64,000 nt of DNA from positions 7,524,501 through 7,588,500 of the forward strand of contig NZ_CP020700.1 of assembly GCF_003932715.1 (NCBI RefSeq), in the 5' to 3' direction. The notes beneath the pieces were generated by a model. The model worked only from the letters and a program-made list of their open reading frames with translations. It was not told the DNA's origin and ran no database searches. The translations under genes and the position numbers were made by a program. Positions 34,701 to 56,900 of this stretch are shown here, one piece after another. Positions within the stretch are counted from its first letter, which is position 1. Each line of letters begins with the position of its first letter. The stretch comes from Streptomyces tsukubensis (GTDB lineage: Bacteria; Actinomycetota; Actinomycetes; Streptomycetales; Streptomycetaceae).

Positions 34701-37700
34701 GCTCCCGGGAACCGCCTTTCTGGAGCTGGCGCTTCAGGCGGGAGCCCGCGTCGGCTGCCCGCGGGTCGAGGAACTCGCCCTCCGGGCCCCGCTGGTGCTG
34801 CCCGAGCACGGCGGGACGCTGCTGCGGCTCTCCGTGGGCGCGCCCGACCCGCAGGGACGCCGCCCGCTGACCCTGCACTCCCGGCCCGACACCACGGCCG
34901 GAGACGGAAACGGTGACGGAGACGGGAACGGCGCATGGGTCCGGCATGCCGAGGGCGTGCTCACCGAGGAGGGCGCGAGCACGGCCGCGACGGACCCCGA
35001 GCATCCCGATTACCCCGACGGCAACTGGTCGGCGGTCTGGCCGCCGCCCGGCGCCGAGCCGGTCGACCTCGACGGGCTGTACGACCGTTTCGCCGATGGC
35101 GGTTTCGTCTACGGTCCCGCGTTCCAGGGCCTGAGGGCCGCCTGGCGGCGCGGTGACGAGGTGTTCGCCGAAGCCGTACTGCCGGACGGGCCCGCACCCG
35201 GCTCCGACCGTTTCGGCCTGCACCCGGCCCTGCTGGACGCGGCCCTGCACACCACCGGACTCCCCGGCACCGCCGGAGCGGACGAACACCCCGGGGGGCG
35301 GATGCCGTTCACCTGGAACGGTGTCACCCTGCATGCCACCGGCGCGGACGCGATACGGGTACGGATCACCCCGGCGGCGCCCGATGCGGTGACGCTCCGG
35401 ATGGCCGACCCGACCGGACGGACCGTGGCGACGGTGGACTCGCTGGTGCTCCGGCCCGCCGCCGCGGCACAGTTCACCACCGGTCCCGGCCGCGTCGGCC
35501 ACCACGACGACCTGTTCCAGGTGGAGTGGGTCCCGGTGCGGCCCGCCGGGACCGGGGCACCGGTGGCGGCTCCGGTCACGGACCTGGCGTCGCTGGTGGC
35601 CGATGTCGACGCCGGAGCGCCGGTGCCCGGGACGGTCCTGCTGGACTGCGAGACCGGAGACCTCACCGCCGAAGCGGTCCGGCGGGTCGTGCACCGGGCC
35701 CTCGCGGATGTGCAGACGTGGCTCGCCGACGACCGCTTCGCAGGCTCCCGGCTGGTGTTCCGTACCCGAGGCGCGGTCGGTGCCGGATCGGACGTGCGGA
35801 ACCCGGCGCAGAGCGCGGTCTGGGGCCTGGTCCGCTCCGCCCAGTCCGAGCATCCGGGACGCTTCGCCCTGCTCGACCTCGACCCGGACGACCCGGCGGG
35901 GACCTCGCCCGGTGCGGCGGCGGCTCTCGCCTCGGGGGAGGCACAGTCGGCCGTACGAGGCGCGGAGGTACGCGTACCACGGCTGGCGAGGGTCGCGAAG
36001 AGCGGGCCGGACCCGGCGGCCGCCCCCCGGCCCCTGGATCCGGCCGGAACCGTTCTCGTCACCGGGGGCACCGGCCTGCTGGGTTCCCATATCGCCCGAC
36101 GCCTGGTCACCGGGCACGGAGTGCGGCAGCTGCTGCTGCTCTCCCGCAGCGGCCCGGCAGCCCCCGGAGCCGAGGAGCTGCGGTCCGAACTGGCGGCGCT
36201 GGGCGCCGAGGCGAGGATCGTCGCCTGTGACGCCGCCGACCGGGACGCCCTCGCGACCGTACTCGCGGATCTGCCGCCGGAGCATCCGCTGACCGCCGTG
36301 GTCCACGCCGCTGGCGCCCTGGACGACGGCGTCGTCACGGCGCTCACCCCGGAGCGCGTGGACGGTGTGCTGCGCCCCAAGGCCGACGCGGCCCTCCATC
36401 TGCACGATCTGACCGACGGGCTGGACCTCGCCGCCTTCGTCCTCTTCTCCTCCGCCGCAGGCACGTTCGGAGGCCCCGGACAGGCCAACTACGCCGCCGC
36501 CAACGCGTTCCTCGACGCCCTCGCCGAACAGCGGCGGGCGGCGGGGTTCGCCGGCCGGTCACTCGCCTGGAGCCTGTGGGAGCAGCCCAGCGCCCTGACC
36601 GGACATCTGGACGACGCCGAAGTGCGGCGCATCGCCCGCTCCGGGATGCCGCCGCTCTCCACCGAGCAGGGACTCGCCCTGTTCGACACCGCCCTCGCCG
36701 TGGACCGGGCCGTGCTGGTACCGATCCGTCTCGATACGGTCGCCCTGCGGTCGGCGGCGACGGCCGGAACCCTGCCGCCGCTGCTGAGCGGTCTGGTACG
36801 GACTCCGCCGCGCCGGGCGGCGACGGCCGCCGCGGTGACGGCGGGCGAGGACGTCCTGCGCGGACGTCTCGCGGCACTCGACGACGCCGGACGGCTGCGG
36901 CTGCTCCTCGGACTCGTCCGGACGCATACGGCGGCGGTCCTCGGCCATGCCTCCCCGGACGATCTGGACCCCGGACGGGCGTTCCGCGATCTCGGGTTCG
37001 ACTCGCTGGCCTCGGTGGAGCTGCGGAACCGGCTGAACGCCGCCACCGGGCTGCGGCTCCCGGCAAGCCTGGTCTTCGACTATCCGACGCCGACGGTGCT
37101 TGCGGACTCCCTCCGTACCGGACTGGCAGCTTCCGGTTCCGGTTCTGGTTCTGGTTCCGGTGTCGGGAAGGCCGTCTCCGCTGTGCGGGCGGAGGGTGGA
37201 CCGGGCGCCGGGGACGACCGGATCGCGATCGTCTCCATGGCCTGCCGTTTCCCCGGAGGTGTCCGCTCGCCCGAGGATCTGTGGCGGATGCTGGCCGAGG
37301 GCCGCGACGGTATCTCCGGGTTCCCGGCGGACCGCGGCTGGGGACTGGACGCGCTCTACGATCCGGAACCCGGCCGCCCCGGCACCTCCATCACCCGGAA
37401 CGGTGGATTCCTTTACGATGCGGCCGACTTCGACGCGGAGTTCTTCGGGATCTCGCCGCGCGAGGCGCTGGCGATGGACCCGCAGCAGCGGCTGCTGCTG
37501 GAAACGGGCTGGGAACTCTTCGAACGCGCGGCCATCGACCCGGCCGACCTGCGCGGCGGCGCCGTCGGCACCTACGTCGGTCTGATGCAGCAGGACTATG
37601 CCGCCCGTCTGCTGCCCTATATCCCCGAGGACGTCGAAGGCTTCCTCGGCACCGGCAACTCCGGAAGCATCGTCTCCGGACGACTGGCCTACTTCTTCGG

Positions 37701-40700
37701 CCTGGAAGGCCCCGCGGTCACCGTGGACACGGCGTGCTCGTCGTCGCTGGTGGCCCTGCACATGGCGGTACGGGCCCTGCGATCGGGCGAATGCTCCATG
37801 GCGCTGGCCGGCGGTGTCAACGTGATGTGCAGCCCCGAACTCTTCGTCGAGTTCAGCCGCCAGGGCGGCCTGGCCCCCGACGGCCGCTGCAAGTCCTTCG
37901 CCGCCGCGGCCGACGGCACCGCCTTCGGCGAGGGCGTGGGGATGCTGCTGGTGGAGCGGTTGTCGGATGCCCGGCGGAACGGGCATCCGGTGCTGGCGGT
38001 GATCCGTGGTTCGGCGGTGAACCAGGACGGTGCGAGCAACGGTCTGACGGCGCCGAACGGTCCTTCGCAGCAGCGGGTGATCCGGGCGGCGCTGGCCGAT
38101 GCCGGGCTGGCCGCGTCCGAGGTGGACGTGGTGGAGGCGCACGGCACCGGTACCAAGCTGGGCGATCCCATCGAGGCGCAGGCGCTGCTGGCGACGTACG
38201 GCCAGGACCGTCCCGCGGACCGGCCGGTACGGATCGGCTCCCTGAAGTCCAATATCGGCCACACTTCGGCCGCAGCCGGAGTCGGCGGTGTGATCAAGTC
38301 GGTCCTGGCGCTGCGGCACGGGGTGATGCCGAAGACCCTGCATGTGGACGGTCCCACCCCGGAGGTCGACTGGTCGGCGGGCGCGGGCGAGCTGCTGGCC
38401 GAAGCCAGGGAGTGGCCCGACACCAGCCGCCCCCGTCGGGCGGGTGTGTCGTCCTTCGGCGTGAGCGGAACCAACGCCCATATCGTCCTGGAGCAGTCGC
38501 CCGCGACCGAGCAGGCCGAAGTGTCCGGGACACCGGCGCACCCGCCCGCCGCCGTACCGTGGCCGCTTTCGGCACGGAGCCCCGAGGCACTGAGGGGGCA
38601 GGCAGCAGCCCTGCTCGGGGCGCTCCGCGACGGGACGGACGCGTCCGCCTGCGATCTCGCGTTCTCGCTGGCCACCGGCCGTACCGTGCACGGACACCGC
38701 GCGGTGGTCGTGGGCTCGGGGGAGAAGCTGTCCGAGGGCCTCGCCGCTCTGGCGGAGGGGACGGAGTCTCCGCAGCTGGTGGTGGGTGGTGGGGTGTCGG
38801 GCGGTCGGACGGTGCTGGTGTTTCCGGGGCAGGGGTCGCAGTGGGTGGGGATGGCTGTGGGGTTGCTGGGGGAGTCGGAGGTGTTTGCGGGTCGGATGGC
38901 GGAGTGTGAGCGGGCGTTGGCGCCTTTTGTGGGGTGGTCGTTGGGGGAGGCGTTGGGTTCGTCGGTGTTGTTGGGGCGGGTGGATGTGGTGCAGCCGGTG
39001 TTGTGGGCGGTGATGGTGTCGTTGGCGGAGGTGTGGCGGTCGTTTGGTGTGGTGGTGGATGGGGTGGTGGGGCATTCGCAGGGTGAGGTGGCGGCGGCGT
39101 GTGTGGCGGGTGGGTTGTCGTTGGAGGACGGGGCGCGGGTGGTGGCGTTGCGGAGCCGTGCGGTGGTGGCGCTCGCGGGTCGCGGTGGGATGGCGTCGGT
39201 TGCGCTTTCGGCCGGGGAGGTACGGGAGCGGATCACGGTCTGGGAGGGCCGGTTGTCGGTGGCGGCGGTCAACGGTCCGCGGTCGACGGTCGTGTCGGGT
39301 GATGCGGAAGCGGTCACGGAACTGCTGGAACAGTGCGAAGCCGAGGAGGTTCGGGCCCGGCGTATCGAGGTCGACTACGCCTCGCACTCTCCCCAGGTGG
39401 AGGAGATCCGCGAAAGGTTGCTGGCCGATCTGGACGGCATCAACCCCACCTCGGGCACGTTGCCGTTCTGGTCCACCGTCACCGGTGGCTGGCTGGATAC
39501 GGCGTCGCTGGATGCCGCGTACTGGTACCGCAATCTCCGGGAGACCGTCCGGTTCGAGGAAGCTACCCGCGAACTCCTGACGGAAGGGTTCCGGTTCTTT
39601 GTCGAGCCGAGTCCGCATCCGGTGCTGGCGGTCGCGGTGGGGGAGTCGGCGGAGGCCGCGGGTGTCGACGCGGCCGTCGTGGGCACTCTCCGGCGCGGCG
39701 AAGGCGGCCTCGAACGGCTCCTGCACTCCCTCGGCCAGGCGTACACCCAAGGGCTTCCGGTCGACTGGGAGCCGCTGTTCGCGGGCACCGGCGCCCGCCG
39801 CGTCGACCTGCCCACCTACGCCTTCCAGCACCGGCGCTACTGGCTGGACGTACCGACCACGAGCTGGGACGTCGGCTCCGCGGGACTCGCCACCACGGGA
39901 CACCCCCTGCTCGGCGCGGCGCTGGAGACCGCGGACTCCGGTGAACTGCTGCTCAGCGGCCGGGTGTCACTGCACACCCACCCCTGGCTGGCCGACCACG
40001 CGGTATCGGGCACCGTACTCTTCCCCGGCACCGCCTTTCTGGAGCTGGCGCTGCGTGCCGCCGCCGAGGCGGACTGCCCCGTGGTGGAAGAACTCACCCT
40101 GCGATCGGCACTGGTACTGCCGGACGAAGGAGCCGTCCTCCTACAGGTGCGGGTCGGAACGGCCGACGGCGACGGCCGAAGGCCTTTGAGTGTGTTCGCC
40201 CGTACCGGCAGGGACTCCGACCGGCCGTGGACCGAGCATGCGACGGGCACCCTGGCCCCCCGGCCCACCGGGGACGGAGCCGGAACCGCTGCCGGGCTGC
40301 TGAGCTGGCCACCGGCCGGTGCCGAACCCGTGGACGTGGACCCGGACGACCTCTACGAGCGCTTCGCCGAAGCCGGCTACGACTACGGCCCCGCCTTCCG
40401 CGGGATCCGTACCGCGTGGCTCCGCGGAGACGAGGTCTTCGCCGAAGTGGTGCTGCCGCAGCCGCAGCACGCCGATGCCGCAGGCTGCGCCGTGCATCCC
40501 GCACTGCTGGACGCGGCCCTCCAGACGGCGGCATTCCTTCCGGACCAGGACGGCCGGGCCCGGCTGCCCTTCAGCTGGACCGGGGTGACCAGCCGGATCA
40601 CCGGTGCCACCACCCTGCGCGTACGGCTGACCCGCGCCGCCGCGGACGCCGTGACCCTCTCCGTACACGATCTGACCGGCCAACAGGTACTGACCGTGGA

Positions 40701-43608
40701 TTCCCTCGCCCTGCGACCCGCGGCCGACGGCGGTCCTCTCTCCGCCGCCCACGGCGATCTGCTGTTCCACCTCGACTGGACGCCCGCCACCGGCCCGGCC
40801 CGTGCTCCCGTCCCGGGCTGGGCCGCCCTGGACGGTGCCGTCCCCGGCGCGGACGCCTGGCCGGACCTCGCCGCCCTGAGCGCCGCCATCGGCTCGGGAC
40901 TACCCGCACCGGGCACGGTCGTCGCGACCGTTCCGACCACCGGCTCGCCGTCCGACCCGTCCGACCCGTCCGACCGGATCCACGCCACCGTCCGCGACGG
41001 CCTCGCCCTGGTCCAGCAGTGGCTCCACGACGAGCGGTTCTCCGGGTCGAAACTGACCCTGCTCACCAGGGACGCGGTCCGCACCGGACCGGCCGACCGC
41101 CCCGCCGACCTCGCCCAGTCCGCCCTCTGGGGACTGGTACGGAGCGCACAGACCGAGCATCCCGGCCGCTTCGTACTCGTCGACCTGCACCCGGCGGACA
41201 CCGCCGCGGACGTCCTGCCCGCCGCCCTGGCCGCCGACGAACCCCAGCTGGCCGTACGAGCCGGAGAGCTGCTGGTGCCCCGGCTCGCCCGCGGCGGACG
41301 GGCCGACGGAACACTGCCCCTGCCGCAGGACGAACCGGCCTGGCGGCTCGCCACCGACGGCCGGGGCTCCCTGGACGACATCGCGTTCCTGCCCGCCCCC
41401 GACGCCCTCGCCCCGCTGGGCAAGGGCGAGGTCCGGATCGCGGTACGCGCCGCCGGGCTGAACTTCCACGACGTCATCGCCACCCTCGGGCTGGACCCGG
41501 ACCCCGAACAGCAGGGCCTCGGCAGCGAAGGGGCCGGAACCGTCGTCGACGTCGGGCCCGGCGTCGACGACCTGGCGCCGGGAGACCGGGTGATGGGCAT
41601 CTTCCGAGGCGCCTTCGGCCCGGTCGCCGTCGCCGACCGGCGCACCATCGCCCGGATACCCTCCGGCTGGTCCTACGCCCGCGCGGCATCCGTACCTGTG
41701 GTGTTCCTCACCGCCTACTACGGCCTCTTCGATCTGGGCGGTCTGCGGCACGGGGAATCCGTCCTGGTCCACGCGGCGGCCGGCGGCGTCGGCACAGCAG
41801 CGGTCCAGCTCGCCCGGCACGCCGGTGCGGAGGTCTTCGGGACCGCGAGTCCCGCGAAGTGGGACGTACTGCGGGCCGCCGGACTGGACGACGCGCACAT
41901 CGCCTCGACCCGGGACACCGGCTTCGCCGACAGCTTCCTCACCACCACCTCCGGACGAGGTGTCGATGTCGTACTCGACAGCCTGGCGAGGGAGTTCGTC
42001 GACGCGGGCCTGAGACTGCTGCCCCACGGCGGCCGGTTCGTCGAACTGGGAAAGACCGACATCCGCGATCCCGAGGAGATCGCCCGGCAGCACCCCGGTG
42101 TGCGCTACCGGGCGTTCGACCTGATGGAAGCCGGGCCGCAGCGTATCGGCGAGATGCTGGCCGAAGTCCTGGACCTGTTCGAGCGGGGCGTGCTCCGCCC
42201 CCTGCCGGTCACCGGCTGGGACATCCGGCAGGCCCCGGCGGCCCTCCGGTCGCTCAGCCGCGCCGCAGGGGTAGGCAAGAACGTGCTTCTGCTCCCCGCA
42301 CAGCCGGACCCGGAGGGCACCGTCCTGATCACCGGGGCCACCGGCACCCTGGGGCGGCTCGTGGCCCGGCACCTGGTCGTCTCCCACGGCACCCGGCACC
42401 TGCTGCTGGCGGGGCGCCGGGGCGGATCCGCCGCCGGAATGCCCGAACTCGTCCAGGAGCTGACGGCGCTCGGGGCCACCGTGACCGTCGCCGCCTGCGA
42501 CGTGGCCGACCGCACCGAGCTGGCCGCCCTCCTCGCGGCCGTACCGGCAGCGCATCCGCTGACCGCGGTCGTCCATGCCGCCGGTGTCCTGGACGATGCC
42601 ACGGTCACCGGACTGACGCCCGACCGGCTCGACCGCGTCCTGCGGCCCAAGGCGGACGCCGTGCTCGCCCTCCACGAAGCGACCCGCGGATCCGACCTCG
42701 CGGCCTTTGTGCTGTTCTCCTCCGGGGCCGCACTGTTCGGCGGCGCCGGACAGGCGAACTATGCGGCCGCCAACGCGGTCCTCGATGCCGTCGCCGCCGA
42801 ACGCAGGGCCGAGGGGCTGCCGGGCGTGTCCATCGGCTGGGGCCTGTGGGAGGAGCGCAGCGCCATGACGGCCCGCGTCACCGGCGGCCGTGGCACGGGT
42901 GCGCTGACGTCGGCGGAAGGGCTCGCCCTCTTCGACACGGCGCTGGACTCCCCGCACGCCTACCGGCTCGCGGCCCGTATCGACCCGTCCGTGCTGCGAG
43001 CGGACGAGCAGCTCCCCGCCGTGCTCCGCGGACTGGTCCGACCGGCCCGCGCCACGGCGGCGTCCCCGCCGCCGGTCCGCTCCCTGGCGGAACAACTCGC
43101 CGCGCTGCCCGCCGCCGAACTCCACCGGGCACTCCTCGACCTGGTGCGCGGCAGCGCGGCCGCGGTGCTCGGCCACAGCACGCCGGAGCTGATCAGGGCG
43201 GCCCGCCCGTTCAAGGAGATCGGCTTCGACTCCCTCACCGGGGTGGAGCTCCGCAACCGGCTGGCGTCCTCCACCGGGCTGCGGCTGCCCGCCGCACTCG
43301 TCTTCGACCATCCCACACCGGAGGCGCTCGCCCGCCATCTCGCGGTACGGATCACCGCCGGACGCCCGGCGGACGACTCGGCGGTCCTGGCCGGACTCGA
43401 CAGCCTGGAGGCACTGCTCGACGCCCTGCCCGAGCAGGCCGTCAGCGATGAACTGGCCGCCCGGCTCCAGCAGGTCCTGTCACGCGGGCCGCGCCGCGCC
43501 GCCACCGCCGCCGCCCCCGTCCCTGACGAACTGGCGGCCGACGGGATCGCATCGGCGAGCGACGACGAGGTATTCGACTACATCGACCGGCAGTTGGGAC
43601 TCGCATGA
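31747..43608 (+). CDS. Type I modular PKS 3: modules 7-8 (BafAIII-like)
   Basis: 3953-residue subunit: docking coil, KS-AT-DH-KR-ACP / KS-AT-DH-ER-KR-ACP, docking tail ([12 protein letters not shown]). Catalytic residues: KS7 Cys206, AT7 Ser669, DH7 His978, KR7 Tyr1582, ACP7 Ser1753, KS8 Cys1997, AT8 Ser2444, DH8 His2751, KR8 Tyr3672, ACP8 Ser3829. The ATG at 31747 aligns with the docking-domain starts of the other subunits and has a GAGG ten bases upstream. An in-frame ATG at 31708 overlaps the previous stop (ATGA) and could also be used by translational coupling. Predicted to build the C10-C11 alkene carrying the C10 methyl, then the fully reduced C9 methylene and C8 methyl. The two modules are joined by a Gly-Ser linker coded by hexanucleotide repeats. 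Confidence 0.95.
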   Translation: MGNDDRLRDYLKRVTADLHRTRRRLTEAEAAGREPIAVTAMSCRYPGGVESPEDLWRLVATGTDAVTGFPGDRGWDLEHLDDPEQQRSGTSYAAQGGFLDDVQGFDPGFFGISPREALAMDPQQRLLLETTWEAFERAGIDPASLRGSSTGVFAGVMYQDYAVRLKRVPDDLAGYLGSGSSDSVASGRIAYTFGLEGPAVSVDTACSSSLVAIHLAAQALRQGDCTLALAGGAMVMSTPVPFVEMSRQGGLARDGRCKSFAAAADGTGWGEGVGMLLLERLSDARRNGHPVLALIRGTAVNQDGASSRLTAPNGPAQQRVIRRALENAGLTPADVDLVEAHGTGTPLGDPIEAQALLATYGRDRPTDRPLLLGSLKSNIGHTQAAAGVGGVIKAVLAMRHGTVPPTLHAANPSPQIDWTSGAVRLVTENTPWPDTGRPRRAAVSSFGVSGTNGHVVLEQADEQAGEQAAEPAGDPGGTHATTTTATPRHVLPWVLSGRTAGALRAQAARLRTHLDARPGWGPAEVGHALATTRASHEHRAVLIGTGPDGFRSGLDALAADTTAPGLLRGTAGPGGDVVMVFPGQGSQWAGMAVELLDTAPVFAARAADCERALAPYVDWSLEAVLRGVPGTPPPERVDVVQPVLWAVMVSLAELWRSYGVTPGAVVGHSQGEIAAACVAGALSLDEAARVVALRSRAIRALSGRGGMASVALPAAQTGEWIAAWHGRLSVAAVNGPASTVVSGDPDALDELLAQASDREIRNRRIPVDYASHSAHVEDIRGELLTLLDGLTPRRSEIPFYSTVTGGLLEDTATLDADYWYRNLRATVRFEEATRALLADGYQVLLESSPHPVLTVGVLETAEDAGADAAAVGSLRRDEGGLRRFTESLAELHLRGVPLDWDAVFAGRRPGPVELPTYAFQREPYWLADIAAPEADITSAGLAPAGHPLLGAVVLLADSDGLLLTGRLSTATHPWLADHAVRGGVLLPGTAFLELALQAGARVGCPRVEELALRAPLVLPEHGGTLLRLSVGAPDPQGRRPLTLHSRPDTTAGDGNGDGDGNGAWVRHAEGVLTEEGASTAATDPEHPDYPDGNWSAVWPPPGAEPVDLDGLYDRFADGGFVYGPAFQGLRAAWRRGDEVFAEAVLPDGPAPGSDRFGLHPALLDAALHTTGLPGTAGADEHPGGRMPFTWNGVTLHATGADAIRVRITPAAPDAVTLRMADPTGRTVATVDSLVLRPAAAAQFTTGPGRVGHHDDLFQVEWVPVRPAGTGAPVAAPVTDLASLVADVDAGAPVPGTVLLDCETGDLTAEAVRRVVHRALADVQTWLADDRFAGSRLVFRTRGAVGAGSDVRNPAQSAVWGLVRSAQSEHPGRFALLDLDPDDPAGTSPGAAAALASGEAQSAVRGAEVRVPRLARVAKSGPDPAAAPRPLDPAGTVLVTGGTGLLGSHIARRLVTGHGVRQLLLLSRSGPAAPGAEELRSELAALGAEARIVACDAADRDALATVLADLPPEHPLTAVVHAAGALDDGVVTALTPERVDGVLRPKADAALHLHDLTDGLDLAAFVLFSSAAGTFGGPGQANYAAANAFLDALAEQRRAAGFAGRSLAWSLWEQPSALTGHLDDAEVRRIARSGMPPLSTEQGLALFDTALAVDRAVLVPIRLDTVALRSAATAGTLPPLLSGLVRTPPRRAATAAAVTAGEDVLRGRLAALDDAGRLRLLLGLVRTHTAAVLGHASPDDLDPGRAFRDLGFDSLASVELRNRLNAATGLRLPASLVFDYPTPTVLADSLRTGLAASGSGSGSGSGVGKAVSAVRAEGGPGAGDDRIAIVSMACRFPGGVRSPEDLWRMLAEGRDGISGFPADRGWGLDALYDPEPGRPGTSITRNGGFLYDAADFDAEFFGISPREALAMDPQQRLLLETGWELFERAAIDPADLRGGAVGTYVGLMQQDYAARLLPYIPEDVEGFLGTGNSGSIVSGRLAYFFGLEGPAVTVDTACSSSLVALHMAVRALRSGECSMALAGGVNVMCSPELFVEFSRQGGLAPDGRCKSFAAAADGTAFGEGVGMLLVERLSDARRNGHPVLAVIRGSAVNQDGASNGLTAPNGPSQQRVIRAALADAGLAASEVDVVEAHGTGTKLGDPIEAQALLATYGQDRPADRPVRIGSLKSNIGHTSAAAGVGGVIKSVLALRHGVMPKTLHVDGPTPEVDWSAGAGELLAEAREWPDTSRPRRAGVSSFGVSGTNAHIVLEQSPATEQAEVSGTPAHPPAAVPWPLSARSPEALRGQAAALLGALRDGTDASACDLAFSLATGRTVHGHRAVVVGSGEKLSEGLAALAEGTESPQLVVGGGVSGGRTVLVFPGQGSQWVGMAVGLLGESEVFAGRMAECERALAPFVGWSLGEALGSSVLLGRVDVVQPVLWAVMVSLAEVWRSFGVVVDGVVGHSQGEVAAACVAGGLSLEDGARVVALRSRAVVALAGRGGMASVALSAGEVRERITVWEGRLSVAAVNGPRSTVVSGDAEAVTELLEQCEAEEVRARRIEVDYASHSPQVEEIRERLLADLDGINPTSGTLPFWSTVTGGWLDTASLDAAYWYRNLRETVRFEEATRELLTEGFRFFVEPSPHPVLAVAVGESAEAAGVDAAVVGTLRRGEGGLERLLHSLGQAYTQGLPVDWEPLFAGTGARRVDLPTYAFQHRRYWLDVPTTSWDVGSAGLATTGHPLLGAALETADSGELLLSGRVSLHTHPWLADHAVSGTVLFPGTAFLELALRAAAEADCPVVEELTLRSALVLPDEGAVLLQVRVGTADGDGRRPLSVFARTGRDSDRPWTEHATGTLAPRPTGDGAGTAAGLLSWPPAGAEPVDVDPDDLYERFAEAGYDYGPAFRGIRTAWLRGDEVFAEVVLPQPQHADAAGCAVHPALLDAALQTAAFLPDQDGRARLPFSWTGVTSRITGATTLRVRLTRAAADAVTLSVHDLTGQQVLTVDSLALRPAADGGPLSAAHGDLLFHLDWTPATGPARAPVPGWAALDGAVPGADAWPDLAALSAAIGSGLPAPGTVVATVPTTGSPSDPSDPSDRIHATVRDGLALVQQWLHDERFSGSKLTLLTRDAVRTGPADRPADLAQSALWGLVRSAQTEHPGRFVLVDLHPADTAADVLPAALAADEPQLAVRAGELLVPRLARGGRADGTLPLPQDEPAWRLATDGRGSLDDIAFLPAPDALAPLGKGEVRIAVRAAGLNFHDVIATLGLDPDPEQQGLGSEGAGTVVDVGPGVDDLAPGDRVMGIFRGAFGPVAVADRRTIARIPSGWSYARAASVPVVFLTAYYGLFDLGGLRHGESVLVHAAAGGVGTAAVQLARHAGAEVFGTASPAKWDVLRAAGLDDAHIASTRDTGFADSFLTTTSGRGVDVVLDSLAREFVDAGLRLLPHGGRFVELGKTDIRDPEEIARQHPGVRYRAFDLMEAGPQRIGEMLAEVLDLFERGVLRPLPVTGWDIRQAPAALRSLSRAAGVGKNVLLLPAQPDPEGTVLITGATGTLGRLVARHLVVSHGTRHLLLAGRRGGSAAGMPELVQELTALGATVTVAACDVADRTELAALLAAVPAAHPLTAVVHAAGVLDDATVTGLTPDRLDRVLRPKADAVLALHEATRGSDLAAFVLFSSGAALFGGAGQANYAAANAVLDAVAAERRAEGLPGVSIGWGLWEERSAMTARVTGGRGTGALTSAEGLALFDTALDSPHAYRLAARIDPSVLRADEQLPAVLRGLVRPARATAASPPPVRSLAEQLAALPAAELHRALLDLVRGSAAAVLGHSTPELIRAARPFKEIGFDSLTGVELRNRLASSTGLRLPAALVFDHPTPEALARHLAVRITAGRPADDSAVLAGLDSLEALLDALPEQAVSDELAARLQQVLSRGPRRAATAAAPVPDELAADGIASASDDEVFDYIDRQLGLA
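31849..37125 (+). other. PKS module 7 (KS-AT-DH-KR-ACP), methylmalonyl
   Basis: AT with GHSQGE and VDYASHS. DH with [10 protein letters not shown] (His978). B-type KR with LDD, Tyr1582 and Pro in [10 protein letters not shown]7 has the variant [11 protein letters not shown] where the other modules have [11 protein letters not shown]. Predicted methyl-substituted double bond (C10-C11). Confidence 0.88.
37135..37161 (+). repeat. GGTTCY hexanucleotide repeat coding a Gly-Ser linker
   Basis: Four GGTTCC/GGTTCT units plus a partial unit encode a short (SG)n linker between ACP7 and KS8 within PKS 3. Confidence 0.9.
37220..43360 (+). other. PKS module 8 (KS-AT-DH-ER-KR-ACP), methylmalonyl, full reduction
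   Basis: The only module with an [15 protein letters not shown] near 41455 and the NADPH loop [13 protein letters not shown] near 41770-41815. AT is VDYASHS type; DH is [10 protein letters not shown] (His2751); KR is B-type (LDD, Tyr3672). Predicted C9 methylene and C8 methyl. The stereo-diagnostic Tyr of the ER seems to be replaced by Asp. Confidence 0.9.
37933..38105 (+). repeat. 173-base tract in KS8 repeated identically in KS1
   Basis: Partner of 4840-5012, in the same orientation, within PKS 3. Confidence 0.8.
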
Positions 43609-43663
43609 CCCCGGAACCGATCTCCCCCGTCCGGGTATCCCTCGACGAGAACGGCAGTGTCCT

Positions 43664-53953
<10,290 letters not shown>

Positions 53954-53999
53954 CGCGAACGTGACTGGCGGAGCCCGACGGAGGGAGAGTCCGAAAACC

Positions 54000-56900
54000 A
54001 TGTCCACGGACACGCATACCGACCCCGGCACGGGCCCGGACTCGCACCGGGTGGTCGAGGCCCTGCGCGCCTCGCTGCTGGAGAACAAGCGGCTGCGGCA
54101 GGAGAACCGGCGCCTCGTCGACGACTCCGCCGAACCCGTCGCGATCGTGGCCATGAGCTGCCGCTACCCCGGCGGCGTACGCACCCCGGAAGACCTCTGG
54201 GAGCTGCTGCTCGACGAACGCGACGCGGTCTCGCCCTTCCCCGCCGACCGTGGCTGGGACATCGAGGAGCGGTACGACACCGACCCCGATGCCCCCGGGA
54301 CCTTCTACGTCCGCGAAGGCGGCATCCTCCACGACGCGGCCGAGTTCGACGCGGGCTTCTTCGGGATCTCGCCCCGTGAGGCGCTCGCGATGGACCCGCA
54401 GCAGCGGCTGCTGCTGGAGGCCTCCTGGGAGGTGCTGGAGCGCGCGGGCATCAATCCACAGGCACTGCGCGGCAGCCGCACCGGCGTCTACACCGGAGTG
54501 ATCAACAGCGACTACGGGGCTCGGCTCGGCCGGGTGCCCGACGAACTGGAAGGCTTCCTGGGCACGGGCACCATCCCCAGCGTGGCCTCCGGCCGTATCG
54601 CCTACACCCTGGGTCTGGAGGGTCCCGCGGTCACCCTGGACACCGCCTGCTCGTCCTCCCTGGTCGCCGTCCACCTCGCCTGTCAGGGCCTGCGCTCCGG
54701 CGATACCTCGCTGGCCCTGGCCGGCGGTGTGACCGTGATGTCCACCCCCGGTATCTACATCGGATTCAGCCGCCAGCGCGGTCTGGCACCCGACGGACGC
54801 AGCAAGTCCTTCTCGTCCGCCGCGGACGGCGCGGGCTTCGGCGAGGGCCTCGGCCTGCTCCTCCTGGAACGGCTGTCGGACGCGCGGCGGAACGGACACC
54901 CCGTACTGGCCGTCATCCGTGGTTCGGCCGTCAACCAGGACGGTGCCAGCAACGGTCTGACGGCCCCGAACGGCCCCGCCCAGCAGTCCGTCATCATCCG
55001 AGCGCTCGACCGCGCGGGACTCGCCCCGGCGGATGTGGACCTGGTGGAGGCGCACGGCACCGGCACCACGCTGGGCGACCCGATCGAAGCCCAGGCGATC
55101 CTGGCGACGTACGGCCGGAACCGTCCGGCGGACCGGCCGCTGCGACTGGGATCGCTGAAGTCCAACCTGTCCCACACCCAGGCAGCGGCCGGTGTGGGCG
55201 GTGTGATCAAGGCGGTGCTGGCGATGCGGTACGGGGTGATGCCGAAGACCCTCCACATCGACCGGCCCTCACCCCAGGTCGACTGGACCGAGGGAGCCGT
55301 CTCCCTGCTCACCGCAGCGACTCCCTGGCCCGAGACGGGGCGTCCGCGGCGGGCGGGTGTGTCGTCCTTCGGTGTGAGCGGGACGAATGCGCATGTGGTG
55401 CTGGAGTCGGTTCCTGTCGAGGTTCCGGTCGAGGCGCGGGGCGCTGTGCCGGGCTCGGTGGTGTGGCCGTTGTCGGGGCGGGACGGTGCGGCGTTACGGG
55501 GGCAGGCGGCGGCGCTGGCCGCTCGGCTGGCGGCGGAGCCCGGGCTCGGGGCGCTCGACGTCGGCCACTCGCTGGCCGTGGGCCGTTCGCGGTTCGCCGA
55601 GCGGGCCGTCGTAGTGGGACAGGACCGGGATGAACTCCTGGCAGGTGTCGAATCCTTGGCACGGGGGATATCGGCACCCGGTGTAGTGACGGGTGGCGGG
55701 GCGGTGTCGGGCCGCTCGGTGTTGGTGTTTCCGGGGCAGGGGTCGCAGTGGGTGGGGATGGCTGCGGGGCTGCTGGGGGAGTCGGAGGTGTTTGCGGGTC
55801 GGATGGCGGAGTGCGAGCGGGCGCTCTCGGCCTATGTGGACTGGTCGTTGACGGAGGTGGTGCGTTCGTCGGGTTCGCTGGATGCGGTGGATGTGGTGCA
55901 GCCGGTGTTGTGGGCGGTGATGGTGTCGTTGGCCGAGGTGTGGCGGTCGCACGGCATCGTGCCGGATGGGGTGGTGGGGCATTCGCAGGGTGAGGTGGCG
56001 GCAGCGTGTGTGGTGGGTGGGCTGTCGCTGGAAGACGGGGCGAAGGTCGTGGCTCTGAGGAGCCGCGCGGTGGTGCCGCTCGCCGGTCTGGGTGGAATGG
56101 CGTCGGTCGCTTTGTCGGCCGCCGAGGTAAGGGACCGGATCACGGTCTGGGACGGCCGGTTGTCCGTGGCGGCGGTCAACGGGCCCCGCTCGACCGCCGT
56201 GTCCGGTGACGCGGACGCGATCACGGAACTGCTGGAACAGCTCAAAACCCAAGGGATACGGTCACGCCGCATCGAGATCGACTACGCCTCGCACTCCGCA
56301 CAGGTGGAGGAGATCCGCGAACAACTGCTGGCCGATCTGGACGGCATCACCCCCACCTCGGGCACGCTGCCGTTCTGGTCCACCGTCACCGGCGGCCCGC
56401 TGGACACCAAGGCTCTCGACGCGGAGTACTGGTACCGAAACCTCCGCAGCACGGTCGAGTTCGAGGAGACCACCCGCGCGCTGCTCGCCGCCGGACACCG
56501 CGTCTTCGTCGAGCCGAGTCCGCACCCGTCCCTGACCTACGCGGTCGAGGACACCGCCGCGGAGGCGGGCGCCACGGAGACACGCGTACTCGACACACTC
56601 CGCCGCGGTGAAGGAGGGCTGCGTCAACTGCAGCTCGCCCTCGGCCAGGCGTACACCCAGGGTCTTCCGGTCGACTGGGAGCCGCTGTTCGCGGGCACCG
56701 GCGCCCGCCGGGTCGACCTGCCCACGTACGCCTTCCAGCGCCGCCGCTACTGGCTCGACGCGCTCCCGGCCGACCGCGACCCGGTCTCGGCGGGACAGAC
56801 GGCAGCGGACCATCCGCTCCTCGGCGCGGCGGTCGACCTGCCGGACGGCGCGGGCACCCTCTTCACCGGCCGTCTGTCCACCACCCTCCACCCCTGGCTG

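Noticed and set aside
43448..43663. Upstream extension of the PKS 4 frame
   Set aside because: It overlaps the end of PKS 3 in another phase and is Pro/Ser/Arg-rich; the docking coil begins at the GTG at 43664.
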